Below, one piece after another: positions 1 to 10,762 of a DNA stretch of 64,000 bases. This DNA comes from Lithobates sylvaticus (Eukaryota > Chordata > Amphibia > Anura > Ranidae), in the NCBI GenBank assembly GCA_028564925.1, contig CM053028.1:437167071-437231070 (forward strand). The letters run 5' to 3'. How positions within the stretch are numbered: the stretch's first letter is position 1; each line of letters opens with the position of its first letter. Both the position numbers and the translations under genes were made by a program. The notes beneath the pieces are model-generated. The model did no database searches and was not told the origin of the DNA. It saw only the letters and a program-made list of their open reading frames with translations.

Positions 1-335
1 ATCAACACTGGGCTCCATCATTCAATTGCAGGGTTAATTAGCACACACAACAATAGGTGAAACACTTCTACAAGCCAGACTATACTCAATTACATAACAC
101 AGGTGGCTGGAGTTCATGTCATTAGCGTCTTTTGCTAATATGCCAAATACACATACAGATTCTATGTGTATTGGGGGGCCAGCATGGACCTGAATCCAAG
201 TATCACCAGCTCAGGGGTCCCAGGCTTGCAGCTCAAAGAGCACTGTTCCCCCAAATGCCAGGGCCCATAATCGCAAGGCAACAGGCTCGCACTCAGTCCC
301 CTCCAACAGCCCGTGTCCCGGCTAGGTCCGTCACA
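1..335 (-). repeat. 3' LTR of the LTR fossil (cut by window edge)
   Basis: These bases match 2480-2814 base for base by eye and end at the same CCGTCACA. The rest of the LTR and the target-site duplication on this side lie outside the window. Confidence 0.85.
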
Positions 336-2183
336 TTTCTCCCCTTTCGGCAGGAGACTAACACAGGAGGAGACCCCAGACGGGTTGACTCCGAAGTTAG
401 TCAGTGGTTCCAGTCCTCTAATGCCTGTACCCACACAGTACCCCAAACAAATTGTTCCAAACAGAGCACGACTCACCCAGCCAACTTCTGCCTCTCTCAT
501 AGAACATATCCGCCGCTGGGGAGAGGCCTGGACTGGCCCTTCTCCCTGGAGTCTTTTCAGCCGCTGGAGAGAAGACAGGGTGACTGGGCTCACTCCATCC
601 TGCTGTTGGGGATCTGGGCCGACCGCCCAGCATCCCTGGGTTATACTGGTGGAGACTGCAGTCCCATCCCCCTTTACAGGAAATCTGCCCTCTGTTAGTT
701 GTGGGCAGAGGCCAGCAGCACTTTGTTCCGTTGCCAGCAGTTCAGGTGGGTGTAGGAGCTTCCCTACATCATCTCCTCCAGCTAACTGTTGGGGAGAGAG
801 GCCGACTGCCCCGGCTTCCTGGAACTCCACAGTTGTTGCTGGTGCTGGACAGAGGTGGGTAGCACTCTGCCCTGTTGCCAGCACTTCTGCTGGGGACTCC
901 ACATCCTCCGCTCTGGCAAACCATTGGGGCAGGAGTCTGGCTTCCTTTTCCATTCCCTCATCTGGCTGCTGGGACAACATGTCTCTGGTACTGTCTTCCA
1001 GGTGCACAAATCTTTGCTGGGGAGGAAAGATCGCTTTCTCCACCCTGGCCAACTGTTGGGGAGGGACGACAAACACCTCCTCTCCCTTCTCCCCCTGTAT
1101 CTGCTGCTGGGAAGTGATTGCCACCTTCTCACCCTGAGCCTCCATAACTGCCACCGGTGTGGGGCAGAGGTCTTGGACCCTCTGTCCGGTGACCTGCGCT
1201 TCAGCTGGAGAAGTTCCTTGTAACTCCACGGATACTGCCGTTGGTGCTGGGCAGAGCTCAGTGAAGTTTGGCCCTAATACCAGCTCTTCTGATGGAGGCT
1301 CATGAGGTTGTTTTTCCTCAGCAGAAAAGTCTATTAAATCCCCAGTCTCTACAACTGATGGCTGGGGATAGAGGTTCACCACCTGTCCGTGGAACCTAGA
1401 AGATGCCATCGGTGCTGGGCAGAGGTTAGCAGAGCTCTGCCCTGTTGTCAGCACTTCCTGCATCCGCCATAAGACCTCCGCGTCCATAGCTGCGGGGGCA
1501 GGTGGGCAAAGCACTCTGTTACTATGCCACATCGCCGACTCTTCAGCCAGGATTTCAGAGCTGTCTGCTGGTATTTCCTCATAGTCCCAGGCAAAGGGAG
1601 CCCCACCCTGCTGCTGAGCAGTGTCTAGCAGCTGTATGTAGGCGATCTCAAGCTCCCATTCCTGAGCGGCCAGGAACTCCAAATCTTCCTGTGCCCAGAG
1701 CACTTCCGAGACGTTCAATCTTTGCTCTCTGTGCTCCATTATTTCCTCCAAACGCCACTCCAGATCACTCCCAAAGTCGGGGTCCTCGGACAGCCTCCAG
1801 TACAACAATCCCAGGCCATTATAATCAAAGCCTTCCGTGGGCCTGTCATCCGCTGTCCACGGGCAAACTTGGGCTACATACCACCGGAGGGCTCTGTAGC
1901 TCTCGTCCAAACGCATTTCTGCCCGGATCAGCCTGCTTAACTCAGCTGTCCACTCCTGCTTCGGTTGTTCCCCCAATAACAGCAATCGTACTTCATACTG
2001 CGACCAGTACCTTACATGGATGGAGGGGAGAACTTTTCCCTGGTGTCGCTGCTCACAGGCTAGCGCTTCTTTCCAGAGTTGTAGGCGAACAGAATCATAC
2101 CATCCCAGCAGGACCTGCACCGATACTGGTCCTCTGTGCTGTATCCGCATCTCTCGCAACCTCCTTCCGAATTCCTCTTCCAT
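162..2183 (-). CDS. gag-like open frame of the LTR fossil
   Basis: A single long frame of about 670 codons begins roughly 95 bases inside the 5' LTR and runs into the 3' LTR. The N-terminal third is rich in Trp, Leu, Glu and Arg and looks helical, as in gag-like proteins. The middle is a low-complexity stretch in which an LCPAP-like motif recurs many times. No zinc knuckle or enzyme motif is visible. It is treated as part of the fossil; the gag-like label is inference from position and composition, and the protein family was not recognised with certainty. Confidence 0.5.
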   Translation of the reverse strand: MEEEFGRRLREMRIQHRGPVSVQVLLGWYDSVRLQLWKEALACEQRHQGKVLPSIHVRYWSQYEVRLLLLGEQPKQEWTAELSRLIRAEMRLDESYRALRWYVAQVCPWTADDRPTEGFDYNGLGLLYWRLSEDPDFGSDLEWRLEEIMEHREQRLNVSEVLWAQEDLEFLAAQEWELEIAYIQLLDTAQQQGGAPFAWDYEEIPADSSEILAEESAMWHSNRVLCPPAPAAMDAEVLWRMQEVLTTGQSSANLCPAPMASSRFHGQVVNLYPQPSVVETGDLIDFSAEEKQPHEPPSEELVLGPNFTELCPAPTAVSVELQGTSPAEAQVTGQRVQDLCPTPVAVMEAQGEKVAITSQQQIQGEKGEEVFVVPPQQLARVEKAIFPPQQRFVHLEDSTRDMLSQQPDEGMEKEARLLPQWFARAEDVESPAEVLATGQSATHLCPAPATTVEFQEAGAVGLSPQQLAGGDDVGKLLHPPELLATEQSAAGLCPQLTEGRFPVKGDGTAVSTSITQGCWAVGPDPQQQDGVSPVTLSSLQRLKRLQGEGPVQASPQRRICSMREAEVGWVSRALFGTICLGYCVGTGIRGLEPLTNFGVNPSGVSSCVSLLPKGEKCDGPSRDTGCWRGLSASLLPCDYGPWHLGEQCSLSCKPGTPELVILGFRSMLAPQYT

Positions 2184-2278
2184 GACGTATCTTTACCTCT
2201 GCTATCCGGGCCTTGGATCCAGGTGATGGTTTGGATGTGTTCACGACAAGGAAGCACGATCCCACTGCTGCCACCAAT

Positions 2279-2814
2279 TGTGACGGACCTCGTACCCAAG
2301 ATGTCCGCCGTAACTGCTTCCTCTGTCCGGTACCACACAATCCAAGACCCCCTTAGCTCAGCCAGTCACCAGACAACACCAGTGTAGGCTACATCAGGAA
2401 TGAATCTTTATTTGACATGTCACACTTATATACAGCCAGATGACAAGCCTAACCTAATTAGCATGAGCTAATTATCTCAATCAACACTGGGCTCCATCAT
2501 TCAATTGCAGGGTTAATTAGCACACACAACAATAGGTGAAACACTTCTACAAGCCAGACTATACTCAATTACATAACACAGGTGGCTGGAGTTCATGTCA
2601 TTAGCGTCTTTTGCTAATATGCCAAATACACATACAGATTCTATGTGTATTGGGGGGCCAGCATGGACCTGAATCCAAGTATCACCAGCTCAGGGGTCCC
2701 AGGCTTGCAGCTCAAAGAGCACTGTTCCCCCAAATGCCAGGGCCCATAATCGCAAGGCAACAGGCTCGCACTCAGTCCCCTCCAACAGCCCGTGTCCCGG
2801 CTAGGTCCGTCACA
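2279..2814 (-). repeat. 5' LTR of the LTR fossil
   Basis: This is the complete LTR with TG...CA ends inside a short inverted repeat (GTGACGGAC / GTCCGTCAC). Read on the minus strand it holds a TATA-like stretch (about 2426-2432) and an AATAAA (2407-2412) about 20 bases further on. Flanking DIRS sequence begins directly at 2815. Confidence 0.85.
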
Positions 2815-3120
2815 AAGACCAACTCTGTTTTCAGGCACTAGACCGATTAATATCTCAAGGGGTGATCATACAGATCCCCACAAAAGAGCAACGTTTGGGG
2901 TTTTATTCAAATCCTTTTTATGGTACCAAAACCAAATGGAGATGTCAGACCCATTCTCGATATAAAAAATCAAAATCAGTTCCTGAAGATCCGTTCCTTT
3001 CGCATGAAGATGATCAGGTCAGTAGTTGCTATCCTCCTAGGAGGAGAACTTATGCATCCCTGATGTTGATAGATGTCAGATCTCCATGTTCCTATATTTC
3101 CCGCTCACCAAAATTTCTGT

Positions 3121-3404
3121 AGTGTTTTGTTATATGTGGGAAGGTTAAAGTAAGCAAAGGGGAAGGACAGAGATTGATACTGTAGTATGAACATTTGGAT
3201 AGACTGAGCCATTAAATGCATGACCAAGGGGAGATGAGTACCTGGAGCTACCTCAATGCTTTAGTTTAGGAGAGACCTGAGTTATATTAAGGTAACCGTT
3301 TAAGTGATTATGTGACCTATGTATAACGGATATCGATGTTGTTGTCCTACATGTTTGTATTTAGGTTTTGTGAAAAAAAACTAATAAAAACCATTAAATG
3401 AGAG
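3121..3404 (+). mobile_element. short retroposed insert in the DIRS fossil, LINE 3' end-like
   Basis: The DIRS reading is interrupted here, and the heptamer TTTCTGT stands on both sides (3114-3120 and 3405-3411) as a target duplication. The insert ends in an A-rich stretch with AATAAA (about 3384-3389). This fits a 5'-truncated LINE or similar retroposon on the plus strand. No coding motif is visible, so the family is not assigned. Confidence 0.5.
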
Positions 3405-4690
3405 TTTCTGTGGTTCCAGTTTGAACAGCAGCATTTCCACTTTGTAGCCCTGCCCTTCGGGGTAGCCACAGCACCCCGGGTGTTCACAAAAGTGATGGCC
3501 ACACCTCTAGCCAAGTTAAGGGTACATGGCATAACAGTCAGTGTACCTAGACGATCTACTGCGAATAGACCAGTCGGTGGCTCGTTTGGAGCAAAGCGTA
3601 CGCACTACAACCAGTTATCTGTAAAGTTTGGGCTGGGTTCTCAACCTAGAGAAATCTTCTTTAATACCGCTAAAAAGGCTGGAGTACTTGGGTCTGATCA
3701 TAGACACAGCCCAGGAAAAGGTGTTCTTGTCTCAGGCAAAGATCAGCTCCATAGAAGAGCTGGTGCGGATGATTTCCTTTTGACCTGACTATTGGTGCTG
3801 AAGCATTCCTGCCTCCATTCGCCCCTCTGCATGAGGTTACTAGGAATCATGGTGGCTTTATTCAAAGCAGTTCCCTATGCCCAGTTCCATTCAAGACTGT
3901 TGCAAAACAGTATCTTGTCCACTTGGAACAAAACAATTTAAGCTTTAGACTTGCCAATGTGGCTGTCCCCAAGAGTGTCCCAAAGCCTCACTTTGTTACT
4001 AACCCAGAATCTGCTGAAAGGAAAATCCTTCAGACCAGTCATCTGTAAAGTGGTAACGACTGATGCCAGCCTTTCAGGCTGGAGAGCAGTCCTCGAAAAG
4101 GAATGTTCCGTGCCTATTGGCAGTCTTCAGTAGTAGAGATTTAGCAGGCGGACTACTTAAGTCGCCAGCAGTTATTCCCAGGGGAATGGTCTCTTCACCC
4201 TGACATTTCGTGCGGTTTGTCAAAGATGGGGGACTCTGGATGTAGATCTTCTAGGGTCCAGGTTCAACATGAAGTTGGTCAACTTTGTGGCCAGAACAAG
4301 GGATCCACTCCCATGCGGAACGGATCTGTTGGTGACCCCATGGGATCAGTTCTCACTGATCTTTGCATTCCCCCCTATTCAGCTGCTGCCTCAACTTCTT
4401 TGCAGGATCGAGCTGGAAAGAAAGCCGGTAAATCTGGGGGCACCAGCATGGCCCAGAAGGTCATGGTATGCAGAAATCGTAAACATGGCAGTGGAGGGCC
4501 CATGGTCCCTCCCCCACTATTGCCAGATCTGCTCTAGCAGGGACCGATATTCCATCCTACCTTATGGTCTCTAAATTTAATGGCTTGGCTAGTTAAACTC
4601 ACATTCTGAAGAAACGTGGGCTTTCCCGGTCAGTTATCTCTACCTTGATTAATGCAAGAAAGCCAGCTTCCAGAACTATATATTATAGAG

Positions 4691-5743
4691 CAGGGCTTGA
4701 CAAATTTGCTTGGAATCTAGGAGCCAGGTTGTTTTTTTTTTTTGACTGACAGGTGGCACTGGGGACAGGTGGGCATGTGTGTGGTATGCGTTTCACTGTT
4801 AGTGTTCACTCACGTTTCGCTGAAGCACGGAAGCTCTCCCTCCTCACACGCTGTCTGTGAGGAGGGAGAGCCGGCAATGAGATGATCTCATATGTTTACA
4901 TATGAGATCACCGCTCGTTGGACAAGCCTATCGAGTGCTAAATGGCCGCTGTGATTGGCCATTTAGCACGATCTGTGATTGGCTGTGTCCAAGGGACTCG
5001 GCAAACACAGAACTTCCTCGATGCGCGCTCACGGCGGTGCGCAGAGGGGAAGTAAACAGGACGACGTCCAGGGACGCCCTCCCGGCAATTGGCGTTCACG
5101 CTGTAGACTTTCATCTATGGCGCAAAGTGGTTAACTAACTAAAGAATGTGACTGCTTTTATTTCCGCCATATCCCTGCTTATTTACCACTCATATCCCCA
5201 CTAAGGGTCCAATCGGGTCTGCCTGAAAAACTGACAGGCGAACCTGATCAGACAGCCCGTGTGAAAGGGACCAAGCAGGGAGATTACAAATAATAAAATT
5301 TTTTTTTTTTTTTTCCTCAATTTTACTTTTTAAAAATCCAAGCTATTCTAAAAAAAAAAAAGGCTATATGAATTTAAACCAGCCACCACCACACTCACCA
5401 TTAGGCAAAAGGCGCCAGATGACGCCCACAATCACTTCCTTCTCTTCTCCACTTTGGGAAGGAGATGGGCAGGCAGGGAAAACAGGCAAGGCTTTGAAGC
5501 TCCATTAACATTGCATTAGCATTGTTAGAGGTGTTGCAATATCAACAGCCACCACAAGATGGCGCCATATTACAGAAGGACTTCAGAAGGCCGCAAAAGC
5601 TGTGGCCTAAATTACTGGCCGGCGAGGCCCGATGCGATCGCACGGCGGTGTCCACAGGAAGACAAAATACCGCAGCTGTGGCGCGCCAGGACCCTAATTC
5701 TAGTCGCAAATGCGACCTGGCGCCCGCGGTTTGTCGAGCCCTG
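4691..5743. mobile_element. non-autonomous hAT transposon with 8-bp TSD
   Basis: Ends are CAGGGCTTGACAAA and, on the other strand, CAGGGCTCGACAAA. The 8-bp duplication TTATAGAG flanks it at 4683-4690 and 5744-5751. This fits hAT insertion. The interior (1.05 kb) has no transposase and includes a hairpin at about 4936-4970, where GTGCTAAATGGCC pairs with GGCCATTTAGCAC. It interrupts the recombinase region of the DIRS fossil. Short frames inside have no recognisable product. Confidence 0.9.
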
Positions 5744-6170
5744 TTATAGAGTCTGGAGAGCTTATGTTTCATGGTGTGAATCCAACGGTTGGCACCCTCG
5801 GAGATGTATCATAGGCAGAATTCTTGCCGTTCTATAATTAGATAGGTCCCGCCCCTCTTTTTTGGGATTTGAGTATATTGCTTTGCTACAAAAACTGATG
5901 TGCTCCTGGAAGGAGGAGGGGGTTATGGGGAGTGGACTTCCTGGCTTGGGATATACCAGTGTCCATCACCTGAAGGTGGCCTATAACCCATTAAGTAAGT
6001 AAGGCTCTGTGTCCCATGATGTACTCCAATAAAAGGATGTTACATGTAAGCTTTTGTTTTTCCTGCACAGAACTCTACTAGACTGCGGAAAAACGCATCA
6101 AAATGCACCAATACATGTTTGATAGATTAACAAACTTTTTATTTTTTTTTTATTTTTTTTTTTTCTGCAG

Positions 6171-9100
6171 GTTTAAAGATGGAAGATATGCAAGCAAGAA
6201 AGAGGCTCATTAGTTGGTGCTGAAGCATTCCTGCCTCCAGCAAGAAGTTTCTTCCTTCTGAATTCTCTCAACACTTTGCCTAACACTAATTCAGGATTCG
6301 AAGATTTCCATTATTGCATATCTTAACATCTTGGGACTCTAGTGGTTGTCTTAATATGAAAATCCTGTTTTGTGGACAGTCTTGCAATTTTTTTTTTTAG
6401 CTAATTCTAATGATAAAAAAGGGAGTTATAAAGTCGTTTCAATCCATATCTAGTTGAATGCATGTTAAAACACAAACCGAAGCTTGCTCAGTTATTGCAG
6501 TGACATATGCAAAAAACATCATATGCAAAATCCAAAGGAATAGAGATTTGAAGGCCTTTTTCCCCCCTTTGGGAGGCTTTCTGAGCTTGAGGCGAGACTA
6601 ATCACCCAGTGTGTACTTTGAGTGTTGCTCTACCATTTTTTGAAGATTGTTGCTAGTTAAATGGTGCCATGTTTTAAAGAGAAACGTAATCTACTACATC
6701 ATATAAAAATTGTGTATTTCAGAATAATATACCCAGCTTCACACTAGAAATACTTCACCTTTTTCTTTGTTTAAATAGGAATAGCTGACTCATTTTGATG
6801 TGACCTGCTAGCTGTATGACTAAGAAGATTTTAGTGTTAGGATGCAGTGTGTGGCTTTCAACACTATCAGTCTATATCATTATGGGGTACAATTGCTGCC
6901 ACACACAAGTTGGCTGCTTAAACGTGTTTAGTATTTCCTCTGCATTACTTGCAGATAAGAGATGACACATTTTGCATTCCACTAACAGAGGACCTGCTTC
7001 TTATGCTCTCGTTTTTTGATTTGAAGATCGAGAGAGGAAAAAAAAAAAACTATGCATCAGGAAATGTGAAGAAAAGGAAGAGAAAGGTGGATATTGGTTC
7101 CCTTTCTGCTCATACGATACAGTAACCACATTTAAATGATTTGTTTTATTCATTTTTTTTTTTTTTTATGCTCACTTTGTGCAGAAGTTTTGTTTGCATT
7201 CCACAGTAAATAAACAAATATGCTGGACATTCCTAATTCTAGTGTGCATAAATGAGTCAGTCATTAATGAGCTTTGTTACAGTGATTTGTACATTTAGAT
7301 GCCAGATCATTACTGCTGAGATTTGGGGGGAAACTTTACAGTTAGTAAGTAGTAAAATATTATCTAAATTAAATATCCCTTCAATCACCAGTTCTGTTTT
7401 TTTTTCTTTTTTTTTTTTTCCCCCAAACAAGCATTTCTGTAGCGTCCGCTTTTTGTGTGGGGTCACATTGTTTTCAAGGGGACAGATGCACTTAACATCC
7501 ACTTTGGTCCTAATGTATACATGCTTTCAGTGTTGTCTAAAGACAATATTTAGGCAAACTTTTAGAAAGGTGCATTTTATGGATCATCCTTAAAGGTTTT
7601 CATTACTTTGTTTTAATCTTTGGTATTCTCCCTATGTCAGTTCTGTCTGGTAGGCTGGCTGTATGAGCTCTGACTGGATATATAGAATTTGGTGTTCTGG
7701 TCAAAGCATGACTTGAATCGGGTATCGAGGTTTCCCCTTTAGACAGATGCATACCCCTTTAACATATGTGGGGAATTATAGCACAGTAATATAAAATTCT
7801 ACCTATTAAATCTGAAATTGTATGTCCACTGCACAATATATAAAAATTAGGAGGGAGAGGTGTGTAAAAATAATATACGAGATCTCAAAAGGGTTTTATT
7901 ATGGGATGGAAATGGTTTTCTTTTAAGTAGGATTCGGCAGATGTGTAAGGATTTTTTTTTTTTTTTTTTTTTTTTTTCCCCTGAACCTTTTAGGATGTAT
8001 ACACCTCCAGGGCATGTGCATATCTTTTTTGTTCTGCTATCTCTTGTTTACTCCAATACCCAGCTTGTGGCATTATTTGGATCCATCTCTATTGTTGGCC
8101 ACTGTACAGAGCCTTATGGTCATTTTATTCCACTGCACCCACCTTCCACCCAGCTAGATACGGCTCTGACTTGGAACTCCTTTTCTTCCACATTTACTAA
8201 AAGATTGAATGTCACATGTTATACTTGCCATCTTTATTATAAAGCATGTGGTGAGGCAAGTCCAACAAAACAGCAGTTTTAAAATACTGCCAGAGAATAT
8301 TCATATATCATGCATTTATTGAAGTACTCTCCATTTTGTGGATGGTTGACATTGGATCCACATTGCCTCAATTGCTGCAGGATTTGTAGGCTAAAACAAG
8401 GGGTGTCCAAAAAAATCAGCTTTTTGCTACATTTTGTACTAAATGTAATGCTTTAAATATCTATTTTAATGTAATTCGTGTTACTAGTTATATGCTTTGA
8501 GAGAATGTCCTGCATCATAATCTATGAAAACTACATATTGTTGCACAGTATTCTCATATTTAGTGATAAACACATTTATTGCCATTTTTGGGTGGAGATT
8601 CTTTTAAGGTACCTGATGGGTGGAATCATCACTGTCGACAGAGCCCTGCTATGGACATCTGTGATCCTTGCTCAATTAGAGTGCCATACACTATGCAATC
8701 TAATCGAGCGATCCACTTTAGCTCTTCCAACCATTATAAAGTACGATGGCCTACCTGAGTAGATACAGATTGAGTGGATGGTTTAGGGGGATGGCTATTC
8801 CATAGTTTTGAAAGATCTTAAAGATTAAATGGCGATTGGAAGGTGTTTGGTCAGCTATATTGCTCCTATTGCTGTACTTTTCTGATGTAATAGAATGGCT
8901 CACCAGCAATTCTCTGGGAACAGCCAGGGTAGAATGAACTATACTTTTTAAAACTGAGCACTAGACAGCTGAACATTACACACTTGGTCACCTAAGCAGC
9001 CTGTAGCCAATGATATATATTACTACCTATGTATGAAATTCACCTCCAAAAAGCTGCCATTTTATTAAATGAGTAATTTCTGATTTGCACCAGTGGGTTC

Positions 9101-9675
9101 AGTTATACATTTATTTTTGCAAGGAATCTTCTTTTTTTTTCTTTTTTATTATACACGAAGCAGTTTATGGCAGTGTAGTTTGGCTCCAAATAAGCATACT
9201 TTTTAAAAAGACCCAAGAAAAGCAAGTAGCACTTCTGTCAAACCGTAAGTACAAACGGGGTCAGCCCAATATGGTTGATGCAGACTATTTGGCCACCTTG
9301 TCAGCAAGCGTGAGAGCATGGAATTACATTGTTCATGGATTATTTTATTTTTTCTTTCATATTTTTTTTTTTTTTTTTTCTTGGCTTTGAAATTTTTGTT
9401 AGAAATGTAAAATTTTCTTTTACGTGCAGTTTTCATACTTTTTTTATATGTAGATTAATGTTGTCTTCCAAAAAAAGTACCATTCTTACATTACACAAGT
9501 TCTCCAATAGTCAGTGGATGGTGTATCCATTCTGAGCCAGTTCAATTATTTATACTTTTTGTATAATGTGATTAGATCAGCTCAGATTTAAATTCTTAAA
9601 AAGCACGTTTATTGTAACAAGAATTGTTATGTATTAATACTGTTTTGAATAAAGATTGACTTTTGTGTTGCTTAT
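6171..9675 (+). other. terminal exon, mostly 3'UTR (FAM168B candidate)
   Basis: A long polypyrimidine tract followed by CTGCAG gives a strong splice acceptor at 6169-6170. Downstream about 3.5 kb of AT-rich sequence contains no transposon that I recognise, in contrast to everything around it. It ends at AATAAA (9648-9653) followed by a GT-rich stretch. From the acceptor one frame reads FKDGRYASKKEAH then stop, another LKMEDMQARKRLISWC then stop, and the third stops at once, so at most a few codons are coding. In vertebrates FAM168B lies tail-to-tail with ARHGEF4 and has a long 3'UTR; the strand and position here match that order. The gene identity is inference from synteny only, because the coding exons lie left of the window or were not seen. 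Confidence 0.45.
9648..9653 (+). terminator. polyadenylation signal of the 3'UTR exon
   Basis: AATAAA is followed within about 20 bases by a T/GT-rich stretch (9659-9715) suited to a downstream element. Repeats typical of the genome resume about 100 bases later, at 9786. Confidence 0.55.
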
Positions 9676-9862
9676 GAGAGTTGAGATTTTTGTTTTGAGA
9701 ATTGCTTTTGTAGCTTGAAGGGCAGCTGCATTTGAGAATTGGTAGATTTTTCTCTGGCGGTTCTAAACGCTTGCCTGCACATAGTGGGGGAGATGTACTA
9801 CAACTGGTGCGCACCGAATCTGGTGTAGCTGTGCATAGTAACCAATCGGCTTCCAGGTTTTA

Positions 9863-10716
9863 AGGGCGTGGTTCACACTGCTATGACATATGCTCCAACT
9901 TTGGGAGCACATGTCGCATGACGAGTGTAAATGATTCCCTATGAGAGCTGTCTTAACTGGTCTGACACAAGTTGGTCCAACTGAAAGGTTCCTGCACTAC
10001 TTTGGTCCTACTTCAGCCCATTGAATATCATTGAAGTCGGATCCTTGTCCTAACCATCTGACTTGTGACATCCCACATGGTGATTACAGCAGCAGTAAAA
10101 GCAATTTGACACTGGGATTGTTTTGATTGGTCAAAGGACAAGTCAGACCAAAATCTTATCCTGTTCATTCAACTCAAAGTAGGACTGATGTTGCAGGGCA
10201 AAGTAGGATAACAACATCAATTGAAAGAATAGGTTGGGACTTTAAATGAAGCACAGCTAAGAAAATATAAAATCACCTGAGAATGGATTTCAACAAGATA
10301 TACATTGAATAACATGATAAAAAAAATAGCACCGTAGCAATTTATTCAGGATAATGACATAATTCACAACCATTCAAGGGGTAATAAATACATTGGTATG
10401 TGGGAATACAATTGTTCCAATTCATGGATGACATGATTCTGTGTTAATAGTAATAATTGATGGTTAAATTTCATATTGTGGAATCTCAATCGCATGATTA
10501 TATGGTGTAATATAAGGCTGGGGCTCTACGCGTTTCATGGAGAATAGTCACTCATAGGGAACAGTTATATATGCAGAGGTCTAATAGAAAGAGAATTACA
10601 AAATGAACAGATGCTGGACATGGGGGGGAGCGAGAGGGAAGAGGGTATTACCAAACACTCTTACCTACAAGTAAAATCTGTAGGATAACAGTTGTCGTAC
10701 CGGTGTGAACCTGGCC
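9863..10716. mobile_element. Harbinger-like MITE with TTA duplication
   Basis: Ends are AGGGCGTGGTTCACAC and, on the other strand, GGCCAGGTTCACACC, each next to TTA (9860-9862 and 10717-10719). A 3-bp TWA target duplication and a GGTTCACAC-type terminal repeat fit PIF/Harbinger MITEs. It lies inside the palindromic MITE and is itself interrupted by a Penelope-like insert. Confidence 0.6.
10214..10679 (-). mobile_element. small Penelope-like/retrozyme-like insert
   Basis: The 11-bp GTAGGATAACA occurs on both sides (10203-10213 and 10680-10690). The insert shares the segment around ACTTTAAATGAAG and the CTCTACGCGTTTC block with the large inverted repeat at 39795-40841, so it belongs to the same family. 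It codes for nothing visible. A decayed hammerhead-like block lies at about 10522-10562 on the minus strand. Confidence 0.6.
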
Positions 10717-10762
10717 TTAGTGTCAAAGCTTAACTGAACAAGCTGGTTACATTCTGTGTACT

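Larger units (their letters stand above)
1..2814 (-). mobile_element. LTR retrotransposon fossil, gag-like only
   Basis: The right LTR (2279-2814, 536 bp) starts TGTGACGG and ends CCGTCACA. Its last 335 bases recur without a visible difference at 1-335, so the left LTR is cut only by the window edge. The element reads on the minus strand. Next to the right LTR is a primer-binding-site-like sequence, TGGTGGCAGCAGTGGGATC (about 2258-2276), and next to the left LTR a purine tract (336-350). The internal part is only about 1.9 kb and has one long frame with no protease, reverse transcriptase or integrase, so it looks like a non-autonomous element. The matching LTRs point to a young insertion. It lies inside a DIRS fossil. 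It looks whole in what can be seen. The family is inferred as an LTR/Gypsy-like non-autonomous group. Confidence 0.85.
2815..6060 (+). mobile_element. DIRS-type retroelement fossil, broken and nested
   Basis: Translated pieces resemble DIRS1-type pol. A reverse transcriptase part (about 2815-3120 and 3405-3780) includes a motif like ALPFGVATAPRVFTKVMA. An RNase H-like part follows (about 3820-4140), then a region with SRFNMK/VNFVARTRDP-like motifs (about 4230-4560), and a tyrosine recombinase start near 4610-4690 that resumes at 5744-5835. The left part is missing beyond the LTR element at 2814. Two other elements sit inside it (3121-3404 and 4691-5743). It has several breaks and is old relative to its inserts. 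The right limit is approximate; about 5840-6060 is GC-rich terminal-region-like sequence. Confidence 0.75.
9786..10745. mobile_element. palindromic MITE split by a Harbinger-like insert
   Basis: The left part (9786-9862) matches the family seen whole at 34806-34981 (GATTTACTAAAACTGG-type end, then ACCAATCGGCTTCCAGG). The sequence resumes at 10717 with GTCAAAGCTTAACTGAACAAGC, the expected continuation, and breaks off near 10745. It is therefore an interrupted and truncated copy. Confidence 0.6.

Noticed and set aside
313-1137. Plus-strand frames opposite the gag-like frame
   Set aside because: They are shadows of the minus-strand frame in the LTR fossil.
4217-4574. Possible host gene in overlapping plus-strand frames
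   Set aside because: The translated motifs match the DIRS pol region, and neighbouring pieces belong to the same fossil.
7252-8762. Small frames of 80-140 codons in the 3'UTR exon
   Set aside because: They are AT-rich, carry no recognisable motif and have poly-T/poly-A derived Phe or Lys runs; they look like chance frames in UTR sequence.
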